Assembly: GCA_965112735.1 (NCBI GenBank)
Contig: OZ218962.1
Location: 3,162,001 to 3,226,000, forward strand
Source: Phaeosaccion multiseriatum
Taxonomy: Eukaryota > Ochrophyta, other classes
Direction: 5' to 3'
DNA: 64,000 bases
The notes under the pieces were generated by a model. The model was given only the letters and a program-made list of their open reading frames with translations, searched no databases and had not been told where the DNA came from. The first letter of the stretch is position 1. Each line of letters starts with the position of its first letter. This document shows, piece after piece, positions 11,301 through 21,278 of the stretch. The position numbers and the translations under genes are program-made.

Positions 11301-12030
11301 CACCACGTAAAAGCCCGAGGGATAGACCCCCACTTTCCGAGCACAGGCTGCCAGCAGGTGCAGGCCCACCGCGCTGAAGCAGCCGAAGCTCAGGAAGAGA
11401 AGCGTGCCCACGAGCCATCCCGCCTGCGTGAAGCCGCCCGCCACCCCCACGATGCCCACACCGAGCAGCTGCAGAGAGGGGACGGCCCAAGTCGAGGAAA
11501 GGGAAGAGCATGAGGGGCCAATGGGTCAGGGGTCGCAGGGGTCAGAGGAAGGGTGAATAATATTCACTATCTGTCTCACTCACCGTGTTGGTGAGCGTGA
11601 CCACACACGCGTAGATAGGTGCCCCCTTGCCATTAGGCGCCCCCCTGCCGTCGGGACTACCGCTGCCGCTCCTGGTCCTGCTCGACTCCAAAACCCTCCT
11701 TGGGTGCCCCCCCGCGCCCTCGGTCCGGCCCCTCTTCCTCTTCAGCCCAGCACTAGCCCCACCGTCTGCCGCAGGGGAGGATAGCAGGTGGGACGCCACA
11801 TGGGGTTGAGCAAAGAGAGCGCTATTGCTGCTGCTCCTGCCTCTTCCGCTGCCGTAAGCTGCCCTATACTCCGTCGTCCCGTCCTCATCTTCTTCGCCGC
11901 TGCCGTCCACATCGCTGTCTGCTAGCAAGTAGGAGGAGTGACCATTCCTGCTATTGCTATTGCTGCTACTGGTGGTGTGGTCGGACGGATCAGGAGGAGC
12001 GGAAGTCACCACTTTCCGATAGTCGCCCAT
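8384..12030 (-). CDS. Amino-acid transporter of the AAAP/SLC38-AVT6 type
   Basis: Five-exon model (12030-11584, 11468-11152, 10968-10903, 10286-9582, 9335-8384), 828 residues, all junctions GT-AG with matching phase. A ~149-residue hydrophilic N-terminus precedes TM1 with the family glycines (GVGIVGVAGGFTQAGW). Further hydrophobic segments follow, including one with PMAFAHNLSSLKW and one with CITLLVAFCYPLQALPSRK, characteristic of Aa_trans (PF01490). Two loops are enlarged by low-complexity sequence: a Gln-rich loop in exon 4 and a ~200-residue Ser/Glu/acidic loop in exon 5. The C-terminus has the last TM pairs (GSTMISFILPGLIYLRLHE). It is expected to carry neutral amino acids across the plasma or vacuolar membrane; the substrate cannot be read from sequence. 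It shares a 358-bp upstream region with CWC27. Confidence 0.85.
9336..9581. repeat. Low-complexity intron with polyGlu-like TCC run
   Basis: Fourth intron of the transporter gene. It contains a (TCC)n run at about 9498-9540, a CCATCCACTGCCATC motif next to the donor (9538-9552), and a GTGATACAGCAGTTGG variant of the dispersed 17-bp motif near 9372. Nothing coding. Confidence 0.6.
10490..10805. repeat. Intronic minisatellite, GATAGAGAACAGGATGACA units
   Basis: About nine imperfect tandem copies of a 27-41 bp unit built on GGATAGAGAACAGGATGA and GACAAG. It lies in the third intron of the transporter gene (10287-10902), next to a (CT)n run (10428-10458) and a triple TTTCGACAG repeat (10868-10895). 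Apparent proline- and serine-rich frames through it are artefacts. Confidence 0.85.
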
Positions 12031-12388
12031 TGAACCACACTGATGCAGGCAGTTGCCAGCAATGCAGCGGTCTTCTGGGCTTTGACTGCGTTGCTTTTAT
12101 TCCTTCTTCGCAGCTACCGCAGGGACGTGGCCAGCTGTCCGTGCGTGCAGGGCCAAGGAGAACAGGACAAAGAGGAGGGAAGGAGGGGAGGAGACAACGA
12201 AGCGGGCGAAGTTCGTTTCCGCGACGTGACTTTGGTACGCCTACTACTCTCTCCGCCCCCTCACTCGCGATTCCACTCGCTCAGCTTCTCAGCAGAGCTT
12301 CTTAGGGAAGGAGGAGGAGGAGGAGGACAGAGAGGTAGGAGAGAGAGTAGTAACAGCAGCAGAAGCAGCAGCAGGAGGAGAAGGAGTC
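12031..12388. promoter_or_regulatory. Shared upstream region of transporter and CWC27 genes
   Basis: 358 bp between the divergent start codons. It includes 5' UTR sequence of both genes; the CWC27 side is purine-rich (GGAGGAGGAGG, AGCAGCAGCAGGAGG). No TATA box was identified. It is assumed to be a bidirectional promoter from gene orientation alone. Confidence 0.45.
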
Positions 12389-15300
12389 ATGTCTAACATC
12401 TACCACCGAGAGCCTCCAACCTTCGGCAAGGTGCTGTTGCACACGACGTACGGAGATATCGACGTGGAGCTGTGGAGCAAGGAGTGCCCCAAGGCGTGTA
12501 GAAACTTCGTGCAGCTCGCTCTGGACGGGGTGAGTGAGTGAGCGGGCGAGGGAGGGAGGGAGAGGGAGTGGAAGATGGAGAGGGAGGGGAGGGAAGCGGG
12601 ACAGGGAATAAAAACAAAGTTTCCAGCTCTGCCTGCTGCAGCTTGTCCTATTGAGCCACTGGCCTTGCTGCCACTTGGCACATATCAGGTGCTAACGCGA
12701 CACTCTTGTCTGTTCCGACCCTGCCTTGGCAGTACTACGATGACACCATCTTCCACCGCATCGTGACCAAGTTCATGGTGCAGGGGGGAGACCCCACGGG
12801 CACGGGCAAGGGCGGACAGTCCATCTACGGCAAGCCCTTCAAGGATGAGATACACAGCCGCATACAGTTCAACCACAGAGGGCAGGTGAGAGGTCTAGGG
12901 GGCCGGGGGGGGCGATGCCACGATCCGGAGAGAAGGGAGCAGCTAGTCCTGTTGCTGGTGCTCATCTCTCTGGGCTGACCCCGTCCCGTCGCTTCTCTCC
13001 TTCCCCTCGTCTCTTCCTGATATTAATGCAATGGGCTGGCGATGGTGCCCCTCCGGTGTCTGGTGTCAGGTGGCCATGGCCAATGACAATGAGCCAAACA
13101 CCAACCGCTCACAATTCTTCATCACACTCGATAAGTAAGGATCAGCGTAAGGATCAGGGTCGGTTTCAGAGTCAGGGGTAGGGTGAGCGTGGGTCTGCTG
13201 TCCGTTTGTCACTACTCGTGGGCTTACTACTCCAGCGAGCGTAGGGTCTTCCTCGTTCACTGTGGAGGACTGGTAAGGAGGTAAGGCTGGTGCTGAGCTG
13301 TGGTTTCCCGTCCCTCTGTGTGCACAGCTGTCCGTGGCTGGCCAAGAAGCACACGATCTTCGGCAAGGTGACCGGCAACACGGTATTCAACGTACTGGTA
13401 AGTCAGTAGGTCACTGAGGCAGTATGGCAGTGAAGCGAGTGAGGTGTGTGCTCTGCCTTCTCTCACCTCTCTCTCTCTCCTTGTACGACCAACTCGCTAA
13501 CTTGCTCGCTCGGCCTGCTCTGCCCATGAGGAATGTGGTAATGACTCGTCTCTGCTCTGCTCTGCTCTGCTCCGGTCGATTCTCCATTTGACTGAGCCTG
13601 TGCACACAGTCTGCATCGCTCTTACCTCGATCTTTCCCACGCTCTCCTCTCTCTTCCAGCGCATGGGTGACTTGGAGACCGGCGCTGACGACCGCCCCAA
13701 GGACCCCCCCAAGCTGACGAGCGTGGAGGTGCTGCTCAACCCCTTCGACGATGTGTGTCCGCGACACATCAAGACGGTGGCGCAGGAGAGCAAGGAGGAG
13801 CAACGCAAGCAGGAGGAGGCCAAGAAGAGGAAGAGGAAGAAGGCACAGAGCAAGAAGGACTTCAAGGTAGATCCAGTCGGTCGGTTGGGGGGGTGCGTGG
13901 GTGGCCCTGTCTACCTACGCCTGTTCGCCTCCTCCTCCTCCTCCTCCTCCTCCTCCTCCTCCTCCTCCTCCTCCTCCTCCTCCTCCTCCTCCTCCTCCTC
14001 ATCCTCTACGTCTGCTACCGCCATTTGTACCCCCACCCCCTCCCTCCCCTTCAGGTGCTGAGCTTTGGCGATGAGGCCGAGGAGGAGGAGATGGCCCTCA
14101 CAAATGGCGGCACCGAAGGAGAAGGAGGAGGACAAAACGGGGGAGGGCAAGGGAAGGCAGTGAAGAAGAAGAAGAAGATGGTGAGCGCACATGACGTGCT
14201 CAACGATGAGAGGCTCAGCAAAGAAAAGGCGTACGAGGGAGAGGAGCTAGGGAAGCAGTCTGAGCAGGCCAACGGACGAGGGGGTGACGAAGAGGAGGAG
14301 GAGGAGGGGGAGGGGGGGGAGGAGGGGCGGCAGGGCGGAGGAGGGGAGGATAGGGGAGGAGGGGGCAAGAGAAAGAAGAGGGACAGGGAAAGCGGGGACG
14401 AGGAGAAGGAGGAGAAGGGGGATGAGGGCGACTTTGCGGCTAAGATGCGAAGGAAAATGCTCGAGACGCGGCGGAGGCTGGACGGGGCCGACGGAGGAGA
14501 GGGGAGGGAGGACGAGGCGGGGGGGCGGGAGAGGAAGAGGGAGGAGAAGGAGCGGAGAGCCAAGGAGGAGGAGAAGGCGCAGAGAAAGGAGCTCAAGAAG
14601 AGAGCACGCAGCCAGGCGGAGGAGCACGAGGAGCGGAGGGACGAGCTCAAGATACACAACAGGTGACGCCTTTGGATGGCAGCAGATGGATGTGCTCTTC
14701 ACTTCTGTCTCCTTTGGATGGTAGCAGATGGGCGTCTATCTTGTGCGGCCTGCACCCCTCCCACTCTTGGGATCTTCTTCGCGCCCGACTTTGGACCTTT
14801 GCGCTCACCAGGTCCCCACACTCCGTCTGTTTTCTTACCCCACCCGCCCATATACCCCCCCATGCACGCACCCCCTTACCCCACCCCCTCCCACTTGCCA
14901 TGCCCCAGAGCTGCCAAGGTGATGACGGGGCAGGAGAGGGCCAAGTACGACGCGGAGCAGGCAAGCGTGGGCATGATGTCTGTGGTGGAGCAGCGCAGGG
15001 CCAAGTACAAGCAGCGGAAGGCAGCCCACGGCAACAGGGAGGAGGAGACACTCGCCAAGCTAGCGGCCTTCTCCAAGGGCATGCGGGAGAGCAAGAAGAA
15101 GCTCAGGCAGAAGGAGCAGCAGACGGGGGAGGGGGGGGACAGCGAGGCGTACAACGGCCAGGTGCTGGAGGGCAAGCTGTACGAGGGAGAGGAGGACGAG
15201 ACGGGATGGATGCACGGCAAGCTCAAGTTCAAAAGACACATTGATGATGACGCGAGGGCGGGGAGGGGCAGCGACGGGAGGAGCGCAAGCGAATATGTAA

Positions 15301-15437
15301 CGCTGGACGACCGGAAGGCCCCCCCGGGGGGCAGGGGAGGCGGAGGCGGAGGGGGGGGCATGGGAAGGGGGATGGAGAACGAACGGAGAGCCAAGGGCAA
15401 AGGCCGGGAACAGCAGGGCGATGGCGGCAGATGGTGA
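12389..15437 (+). CDS. CWC27: Spliceosome-associated cyclophilin CWC27
   Basis: Seven-exon model (12389-12529, 12733-12885, 13070-13134, 13328-13397, 13660-13866, 14055-14662, 14909-15437), 590 residues, phases consistent. Residues ~10-175 form a cyclophilin-type PPIase domain: [78 protein letters not shown]. The canonical Trp of cyclophilin A is not evident, as in other CWC27 proteins. The rest is a long charged coiled-coil tail ([27 protein letters not shown]) and a conserved end ([24 protein letters not shown]). CWC27 joins CWC22 in activated spliceosomes. Intron 5 has a (TCC)n run; intron 6 has two GGATGGCAGCAGATGG-like motifs just after the donor. Confidence 0.93.
13928..14003 (+). repeat. 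(TCC)n microsatellite in CWC27 intron 5
   Basis: About 25 TCC units with one TCA interruption at the end, lying within the intron 13867-14054 between the domain-end exon and the charged-tail exon. Confidence 0.9.
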
Positions 15438-15746
15438 GGAACACTCACCTACACACACACGCACGCACAGAGGGGGGGGTGACTCTCTCTCTTGCTTCTG
15501 TGTGACGAGGGACCGTCGCAGGTGCAGCACCAGCTGCAATTAGTTAACTCATGAAGTTTATTATGGCGCGTTTGGTCTCTTCTATAGAGATGAATTCGCA
15601 CTCCTGGCCACTCTCTCCCCCCCCTTTGTGGCGGCCCCTTTACAGTTACGTCCTCTGTGGGTAGTTGGCCCCCTTCTCGTCGACCGCCTTCTCAAGTTTC
15701 CCTCTCCCTCTATCGTACGGGCGCGATCGATCTCTCTCCCTCTCTC

Positions 15747-16160
15747 TTATCTCCGACGCAGGGGGTAGGCCCGAGGCCGCCTTTCTCTGTGCTGAGCCCG
15801 AAGCACCGCCAGCAAGTCCTTCTTCTCCTCCAGCAGCGCCTGTTCCCTTGTCCTCATCCTCTGCACCTTGTCGGCCTCCCCCTGCCGCCCCTCCTTAAAG
15901 AGCTTCCGCACTTGTACCCCCAGCCTGCGACAGAGCTCCTGCGCAGCTGAAACGTCCCGCTTCGCCTGTGCCACTTCCGCAAGGTCGGCGTTAGTAAGAG
16001 GGGCTGGTGCGGGGGGTGGTGGAGGGCTCGAAGCGGTGATATTCTTGCTGCACTTCACGGCCTTCTTGTCCTTCTTCACTGCATCGTTCTTCTTCTTGCT
16101 TCCCTTCAGCCTCTCCTTCTCCCCTTTTCGCTTTGCCATGAAGCCTTTGTCAACGCTCAT
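15747..16160 (-). CDS. Small basic coiled-coil protein, unknown
   Basis: Single frame of 137 residues opening at an ATG (16160-16158); a second ATG seven codons in (MAKRKGEKER) could be the real start. A lysine-rich N-terminus (KRKGEKERLKGSKKKNDAVKK) is followed by a Pro run, then a predicted helical segment (DLAEVAQAKRDVSAAQEL, then LLEEKKDLLAVLRAQ). Low-complexity regions weaken the case, but a Met start, a stop and a consistent basic-then-helical layout in a GC-rich region support a real gene. It sits tail-to-tail with CWC27 and head-to-head with the FNIP gene. I do not recognise the family; the N-terminus could target the nucleolus. Confidence 0.5.
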   Translation of the reverse strand: MSVDKGFMAKRKGEKERLKGSKKKNDAVKKDKKAVKCSKNITASSPPPPPAPAPLTNADLAEVAQAKRDVSAAQELCRRLGVQVRKLFKEGRQGEADKVQRMRTREQALLEEKKDLLAVLRAQHRERRPRAYPLRRR

Positions 16161-16165
16161 CCAAC

Positions 16166-16189
16166 GCTTCGCTGCTTCAGCAGCGAAGC
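16166..16189. other. Perfect 11-bp hairpin
   Basis: GCTTCGCTGCT, loop TC, then AGCAGCGAAGC. It lies between the divergent starts of the 15747-16160 gene and FNIP gene 1, inside a possible 5' UTR. Role unknown. Confidence 0.6.
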
Positions 16190-16274
16190 CACGTTACTTT
16201 TGCATCGGCCTTTTTTTTCTAAAACGCCGATCACCCATCTCTGACCGATTTCAGATCCTCAGCTCGAAGAAGAG

Positions 16275-18119
16275 ATGAGCGAGCGAGTCGCGAAGCAAGA
16301 GCGAGCGAAGGGCGGGGCGGGCCGCGGACCGGAAGTCGCGACGGTTGAATGCTTTGCGGAATCCTTTGCGGGGGGAAGGACAATGAAAAAAAAAGGTCGT
16401 AGCGAAGGGCCAGCGGCGCTTCGAACTGTGGCCGGGCTCATTTCGAACAAAGCTCTATGGGGAGTGTGCAAGGAGGTGGATGAGGTCACCTCCCGCACTT
16501 TGGTAATCAGCTCCAGCATGCCCGACGATGTCCAGCACCGCATCCTGCGTATGCTGGAGCGACAGCAGGGAAAGGATGAGAGAAGGGCCGCTTTTACTTC
16601 TTCATCAGCAGCTGTGCTGTCTACTGCTGCCTCTGCTGCTGCTGCTGGTGATGGTTGTGAGGAACGCGATCCGGGGGAGGGGGTGCGAAGGAGGTCAGGG
16701 AGGAGAAGGGAAAAACAGGAAGAGCAGCAAAAGCGTGGGCAGGGGAAGCGAAATGAGGCTGAACATCAAGGCGAGGGACGCTTCTTTCACGTCGTGGCTC
16801 TGAGGCTCGGCATCAGGCATTACATGGAATTGATGAACACAGCCAACGTGTCTGCTGACAACGCTCTGACAACGAAGGCACTGGCGCTGCTGCCAGCATC
16901 GGTCAAGCGGGTGCGTTTCTCTGACTGCTTCAACCATGTCGACATGTCTCTACCTGGCGGTGTGGAGGAGGTGGAGATGGGGCGTGACTTTAACTTCCCT
17001 CTGGACCTCCCTGCCTCGCTCAAGAAGATCACTTTTGGCCAGAAGTTCAATCAGCACGTGGTTCTTCCTTGCGGTGTGGAGGAGGTGGTGATGGGGTTTG
17101 ACTTTAACCTCCCTCTGGACCTCCCTGACTCGCTCAAGAAGATCACCTTTGGCTGCAAGTTCAATCAGCACGTGGACCTTCCTTGTGGTGTGGAGGAGGT
17201 GGTGATGGGGGGGGAGTTTAACCTCGTGATGGAGGAGGAGTTTAACCTCCCTCTGGAGCTGCCTGCCTCGCTCAAGAGGATCACATTTGGCCAGAAGTTC
17301 AATCAGCACGTGGTCCTTCCTTGTGGTGTGGAGGAGGTGGAGATGGGGTGTGCGTTTAATCTCCCACTGGAGCTGCCTGCCTCGCTCAAGAAGATCAAGT
17401 TTGACCGGAGATTTAATCAACATGTGGCCCTTCCTTGTGGTGTGGAGGAGGTGGAAATGGGATCTGCCTTTAACCGCCCTCTGGAGCTGCCTGTCTCGCT
17501 CAAGAAGATCACTTTTGGCTGGAACTTCAATCAGCAGTTGGTCCTTCCTTGCGGTGTGGAGGAGGTGGTGATGGGTTGGTACTTTAACCTCCCTCTGGAG
17601 CTGCCTGCCTCGCTCAAGAAGATCACTTTTGGCTGGAAGTCACAGTTCAATCAGCAGCTGGAACTTCCTTGTGGTGTGGAGGAGGTGGTGATGGGGCGTG
17701 ACTTTAACCTCCCTCTGGACCTTCCAGCCTCTCTGAAGAAAATCACGTTTGAGCAGTGGTCCTTGTTCAATCAGCAATTGGTCCTTCCTTGCGGTGTGGA
17801 GGAGGTGGTGATAGGGTGTTACTTTAACCACCCGCTGGAGCTGCCTGCCTCGCTCAAGAAGATCAGAGTTGCTGAGGTCTCGAACTTCAATCAGCCCCTG
17901 GCTCTTCCTTGCGGTGTGGAGGAGGTGGTGATGGGGTGTTACTTTGACTTCCCTCTGGACCTCCCTGCTTCTCTGCGGACTCTCGAGCTGGGGCGGAATT
18001 ACACCGGCCCTTTGGAGAGCCTACCTGCTGGTTTGAAGCGGCTTGTGGTTGGAAGGAACTGCCCGCTGCCAACAGATGTGCCGAAGGGGCTTGAGGTGAC
18101 TCGGCTGCCGGTACTGTAG
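16275..18119 (+). CDS. FNIP-repeat protein, copy 1
   Basis: Intronless frame of 614 residues. N-terminal segment (EGPAALRTVAGLISNKALWG, then KEVDEVTSRTL) is shared with the next two copies. It is followed by an Ala/Ser stretch and a charged, basic linker, then about 18 FNIP-type repeats of ~22-23 residues (PF05725-like). Two repeat flavours alternate: xFNLPLDLPASLKKITFG and xFNQHVVLPCGVEEVVMG. The last repeat is followed by a conserved cap (LPAGLKRLVVGRN, ending RLPVL). FNIP repeats are LRR-like solenoids known from Dictyostelium and giant viruses, often with an F-box; I see no clear F-box here. A binding scaffold is inferred. The start is the first ATG; an alternative is the ATG in ACAATGAAAAA, 36 codons later. 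Confidence 0.8.
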   Translation: MSERVAKQERAKGGAGRGPEVATVECFAESFAGGRTMKKKGRSEGPAALRTVAGLISNKALWGVCKEVDEVTSRTLVISSSMPDDVQHRILRMLERQQGKDERRAAFTSSSAAVLSTAASAAAAGDGCEERDPGEGVRRRSGRRREKQEEQQKRGQGKRNEAEHQGEGRFFHVVALRLGIRHYMELMNTANVSADNALTTKALALLPASVKRVRFSDCFNHVDMSLPGGVEEVEMGRDFNFPLDLPASLKKITFGQKFNQHVVLPCGVEEVVMGFDFNLPLDLPDSLKKITFGCKFNQHVDLPCGVEEVVMGGEFNLVMEEEFNLPLELPASLKRITFGQKFNQHVVLPCGVEEVEMGCAFNLPLELPASLKKIKFDRRFNQHVALPCGVEEVEMGSAFNRPLELPVSLKKITFGWNFNQQLVLPCGVEEVVMGWYFNLPLELPASLKKITFGWKSQFNQQLELPCGVEEVVMGRDFNLPLDLPASLKKITFEQWSLFNQQLVLPCGVEEVVIGCYFNHPLELPASLKKIRVAEVSNFNQPLALPCGVEEVVMGCYFDFPLDLPASLRTLELGRNYTGPLESLPAGLKRLVVGRNCPLPTDVPKGLEVTRLPVL

Positions 18120-18316
18120 TGCACTGAGCCCGCCTTTCCCCATGTCTCACGGCATAATATATGATGCTTCGACGATAGATTACTTCTATTCAAAGGACCC
18201 TCATCTCCTGTGAGTGGGTGTACGGTGTGCGCCTCCCCCCCCCGGACAGGCCCTACCCTGCCGCTAATGCTGCTGCTGCCGGTGCGGAGATAGCCTGCTT
18301 CTGCCTCCTCCCCCCG

Positions 18317-18357
<41 letters not shown>

Positions 18358-19196
18358 GCGGGGCGGTGGTGGAAGCCTCGCCGCAGGAGGTCCCGAGTGG
18401 GTGTCTCGAGGGGGTGTGGTCTCGCGCTCGTCTCGACGCGCCTACCGAGGAGCGCCGCCCACCCGCAGCAGCCCCACCAACAGGTCAGTGCCTGGTGTCA
18501 GGAAGTCGGTCAGTGAAGCTACGGAGGGACGCGAGTGCCCTGCCTGCCCATCATAATATGCCTCTAATTTCTCTCACCCCCCCACTGCATTTCCTTGGCG
18601 CAGTGCGGCGAGTAGCGCGGGAGGGTGGTGGGGATGGAGAGGGAGGTAGGAAGGCAAGATCCAGCGCAGGAGCAACTGAATCCGAGAGGGGAGAGGGATG
18701 AGCTTCAGTGAGGGCCGAGCGACAGCAGCGACGGAGAGGAGCGGCAAGGAGGAAAGGGGTACAGCTGTGCAGGGGACAGGGAAGCTCAGCAATGGCAGAG
18801 TCGGGAGAGGTAGAGATAGCAACTACTTTCTACACAGAGGCACCTCTTAGCGTGTGTAATTTAAAGTTCCAATTCTGCTCCAACACGAAGAATTCCAGTT
18901 TCATGTCTGCCAGAAGAAATTCCAGCTTTATGTGCTCTCTGCCACCACTCCCTTCGCTGCAACCACCAGATGTGGCTCTCGGAGCGAGAGCGCGCCTTTC
19001 TGGGCCGGCTCAACCGCGGCGTCGGACCTGTAATCCCTCTCCCCAGAAGAAGAAGAATTGAGAGACCAACCATCTGTGACCGGACACGGGTAGAATCCAT
19101 CCCAGCCAGCGGAGGGGGGCTCGAGGGCCCCGGAGACACAGAGAACAGGTGTGACAGACATCAACGAGATAATAACAGGCGCAACAGCGCAAAAAA
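18120..19196. repeat. Spacer between FNIP genes 1 and 2, duplicated at 21279-22318
   Basis: The whole spacer is nearly identical to 21279-22318, so the repeating unit is gene plus spacer (~3.1 kb). In order it holds a copy of the 3' end of the RRP6 gene, a GC-rich stretch with AATATGCCTCTAATTTC, and a dispersed repeat beginning GCGCGCCTTTCTGGGCCGG (about 18990). No credible gene. Confidence 0.7.
18219..18357 (-). pseudogene. Duplicated 3' tail of the RRP6 gene
   Basis: Read on the minus strand, this encodes the same last residues as the real RRP6 gene ([17 protein letters not shown], stop) plus the adjacent CAG run and the 3' flank. Homology stops at the CAG run, where the intact gene continues at 24800. 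A second copy lies at about 21380-21512. It marks the edge of the segment duplicated with the FNIP gene. Confidence 0.7.
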
Positions 19197-21278
19197 ATGG
19201 AGAAGGGCGGTGCCGTTGAGGGCCCAAAACACCATGCTGTGCCTAGTGAAGGGCCCGCGGCTCTTCGAACTGTGGCGGGGCTCATTTCGAACAAAGCTCT
19301 GTGGGGAGTGTGCAAGGAGGTGGATGAGGTCACCTCCCGCACTCTGGCAATCAGCACCAACATGCCCAACGATGTCCAGCACCGCATCCTGCGTATGCTG
19401 GAGCGACAGCAGGCGAAGGATGAGAGAAGCGCCGCTTTTATTTCTTCACCAGCAGCTGTGCTGTCTACTGCTGCCTCTGCTGCTGGTGGTGATGGTTGTG
19501 AGGAACGCGATCTGGGGGAGGGAGTGCGAAGGAGGTCAGGGAGGATTAGGACAAAACAGGAAGAGCAGCAGAAGCGTTGGAAAAGGCAGCGAAATGAGGC
19601 TGGACATGAAGGCGAGGGACGCTTCTTTCACGTCGTGGCTGTGGAGCTCGGCATCAGGCATTACATGGAATTGATGAACACAGCCAACGTGTCTGCTGAC
19701 AACGCTCTGACAACGAAGGCACTGGCGCTGCTGCCAGCATCGGTCAAGCGTGTGCGTTTCTCTGACCACTTCAACCATGCCGACGTGTCTCTACCTGGCA
19801 CACTCGAGGAGGTGGAATTTGGCCGGGGATTTAACACATCCATCCATCTCCCTGCCTCGCTCAAGAAGATCAAATTCGGCTGGGAGTTCAATCAGCAATT
19901 GGACCTTCCTTGCGGTGTGGAGGAGTTAGTGATGGGGCTTGACTTTAACCTCCCTCTGAAGCTGCCTGCCTCGCTCAAGAAGATCACGTTTGGCCAGAAG
20001 TTCAATCAGCACGTGGTCCTTCCTTGTGGTGTGGAGGAGGTGGAGATGGGGTGTGCGTTTAATCTCCCACTGGAGCTGCCTGCCTCGCTCAAGAAGATCA
20101 AATTCCGCTGGGAGTTCAATCAGCATTTGGTCCTTCCTTGCGGTGTGGAGGAGGTGGTGATGGGTTGGGACTTTAACCTCCCTCTGGACCTCCCTGCTTC
20201 TCTGAAGAAGATCGAATTTGGCTATTTCTTTAATCAGCACGTGGACCTTCCTAGTGGTGTGGAGGAGGTGGTGATGGGGGAGGAGTTTAACCTCCCTCTG
20301 GAGCTACCTTCCTCGCTCAAGAAGATCAAATTTGGCGAGAAGTTCAATCAGCACGTGGTCCTTCCTTGTGGTGTGGAGGACGTGAATATGGGGAATTTCT
20401 TTAACCTCCCTCTGGACCTCCCTGCCTCGCTCAAGAAAATCAAATTTGGCGAGAAGTTCAATCAGCACTTGGTCCTGCCTTGCAGTGTGGAGGAGGTGGT
20501 GATGGGGGAGAAGTTTAACCTCCCTCTGGAGCTCCCTGACTCGCTCAAGAAGATCAAATTTGGGCGGAAGTTCAATCAGCACGTGGACCTTCCTTGTGGC
20601 GTGGAGGAGGTGGAAATGAGATCTGCCTTTAACCGCCCTCTGGAGCTGCCTGTCTCGCTCAAGAAGATCACTTTTGGCTGTTACTTCAATCAGCAGTTGG
20701 TCCTTCCTTGCGGTGTGGAGGAGGTGGTGATGGGTTGGTACTTTAACCTCCCTCTGGAGCTGCCTGCCTCGCTCAAGAAGATCACTTTTGGCTGGAAGTC
20801 ACAGTTCAATCAGCAGCTGGACCTTCCTTGTGGTGTGGAGGAGGTGGTGATGGGGCGTGACTTTAACCTCCCTCTGGACCTTCCAGCCTCTCTGAAGAAA
20901 ATCACGTTTGAGCAGTGGTCAAAGTTCAATCAGCAATTGGTCCTTCCTTGCGGTGTGGAGGAGGTGGTGATGGGGTGTTACTTTAACCACCCGCTGGAGC
21001 TGCCTGCCTCGCTCAAGAAGATCAGAGTTGCTAAGGTCTCGAACTTCAATCAGCCCCTGGCTCTTCCTTGCGGCGTGGAGGAGGTGGTGATGGGGAGTGA
21101 CTTTAACCTCCCTCTGGACCTCCCTACTTCTCTGCGGTCTCTCGAGCTGGGACGGAAGTACACCTGCCCTTTGGAGAGCCTGCCTGCTGGTTTGAAGCGG
21201 CTTGTGGTTGGAAGGAACTGCCCGCTGCCAACAGATGTGCCGAAGGGGCTTGAGGTGATTCGGCTACCGGTACTGTAG
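19197..21278 (+). CDS. FNIP-repeat protein, copy 2
   Basis: Intronless frame of 693 residues starting MEKGGAVEGP. Same layout as copy 1 but with about 24 FNIP repeats. Copy 1 begins MSERVAKQ; the first 20-35 residues are unrelated, and homology begins at SEGPAALRTVAGLISNK. The two residues before each FN vary strongly (GL-D, GC-A, GW-D, GE-E, GN-F), whereas LPLDLPASLKK and LPCGVEEV are almost constant at both DNA and protein level. The first repeat (FNHADVSLPGTLEEVEFG) is shared with copy 3. Spacing and strand match a tandem duplication. Function unknown; a protein-binding solenoid is likely. Confidence 0.8.
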   Translation: MEKGGAVEGPKHHAVPSEGPAALRTVAGLISNKALWGVCKEVDEVTSRTLAISTNMPNDVQHRILRMLERQQAKDERSAAFISSPAAVLSTAASAAGGDGCEERDLGEGVRRRSGRIRTKQEEQQKRWKRQRNEAGHEGEGRFFHVVAVELGIRHYMELMNTANVSADNALTTKALALLPASVKRVRFSDHFNHADVSLPGTLEEVEFGRGFNTSIHLPASLKKIKFGWEFNQQLDLPCGVEELVMGLDFNLPLKLPASLKKITFGQKFNQHVVLPCGVEEVEMGCAFNLPLELPASLKKIKFRWEFNQHLVLPCGVEEVVMGWDFNLPLDLPASLKKIEFGYFFNQHVDLPSGVEEVVMGEEFNLPLELPSSLKKIKFGEKFNQHVVLPCGVEDVNMGNFFNLPLDLPASLKKIKFGEKFNQHLVLPCSVEEVVMGEKFNLPLELPDSLKKIKFGRKFNQHVDLPCGVEEVEMRSAFNRPLELPVSLKKITFGCYFNQQLVLPCGVEEVVMGWYFNLPLELPASLKKITFGWKSQFNQQLDLPCGVEEVVMGRDFNLPLDLPASLKKITFEQWSKFNQQLVLPCGVEEVVMGCYFNHPLELPASLKKIRVAKVSNFNQPLALPCGVEEVVMGSDFNLPLDLPTSLRSLELGRKYTCPLESLPAGLKRLVVGRNCPLPTDVPKGLEVIRLPVL

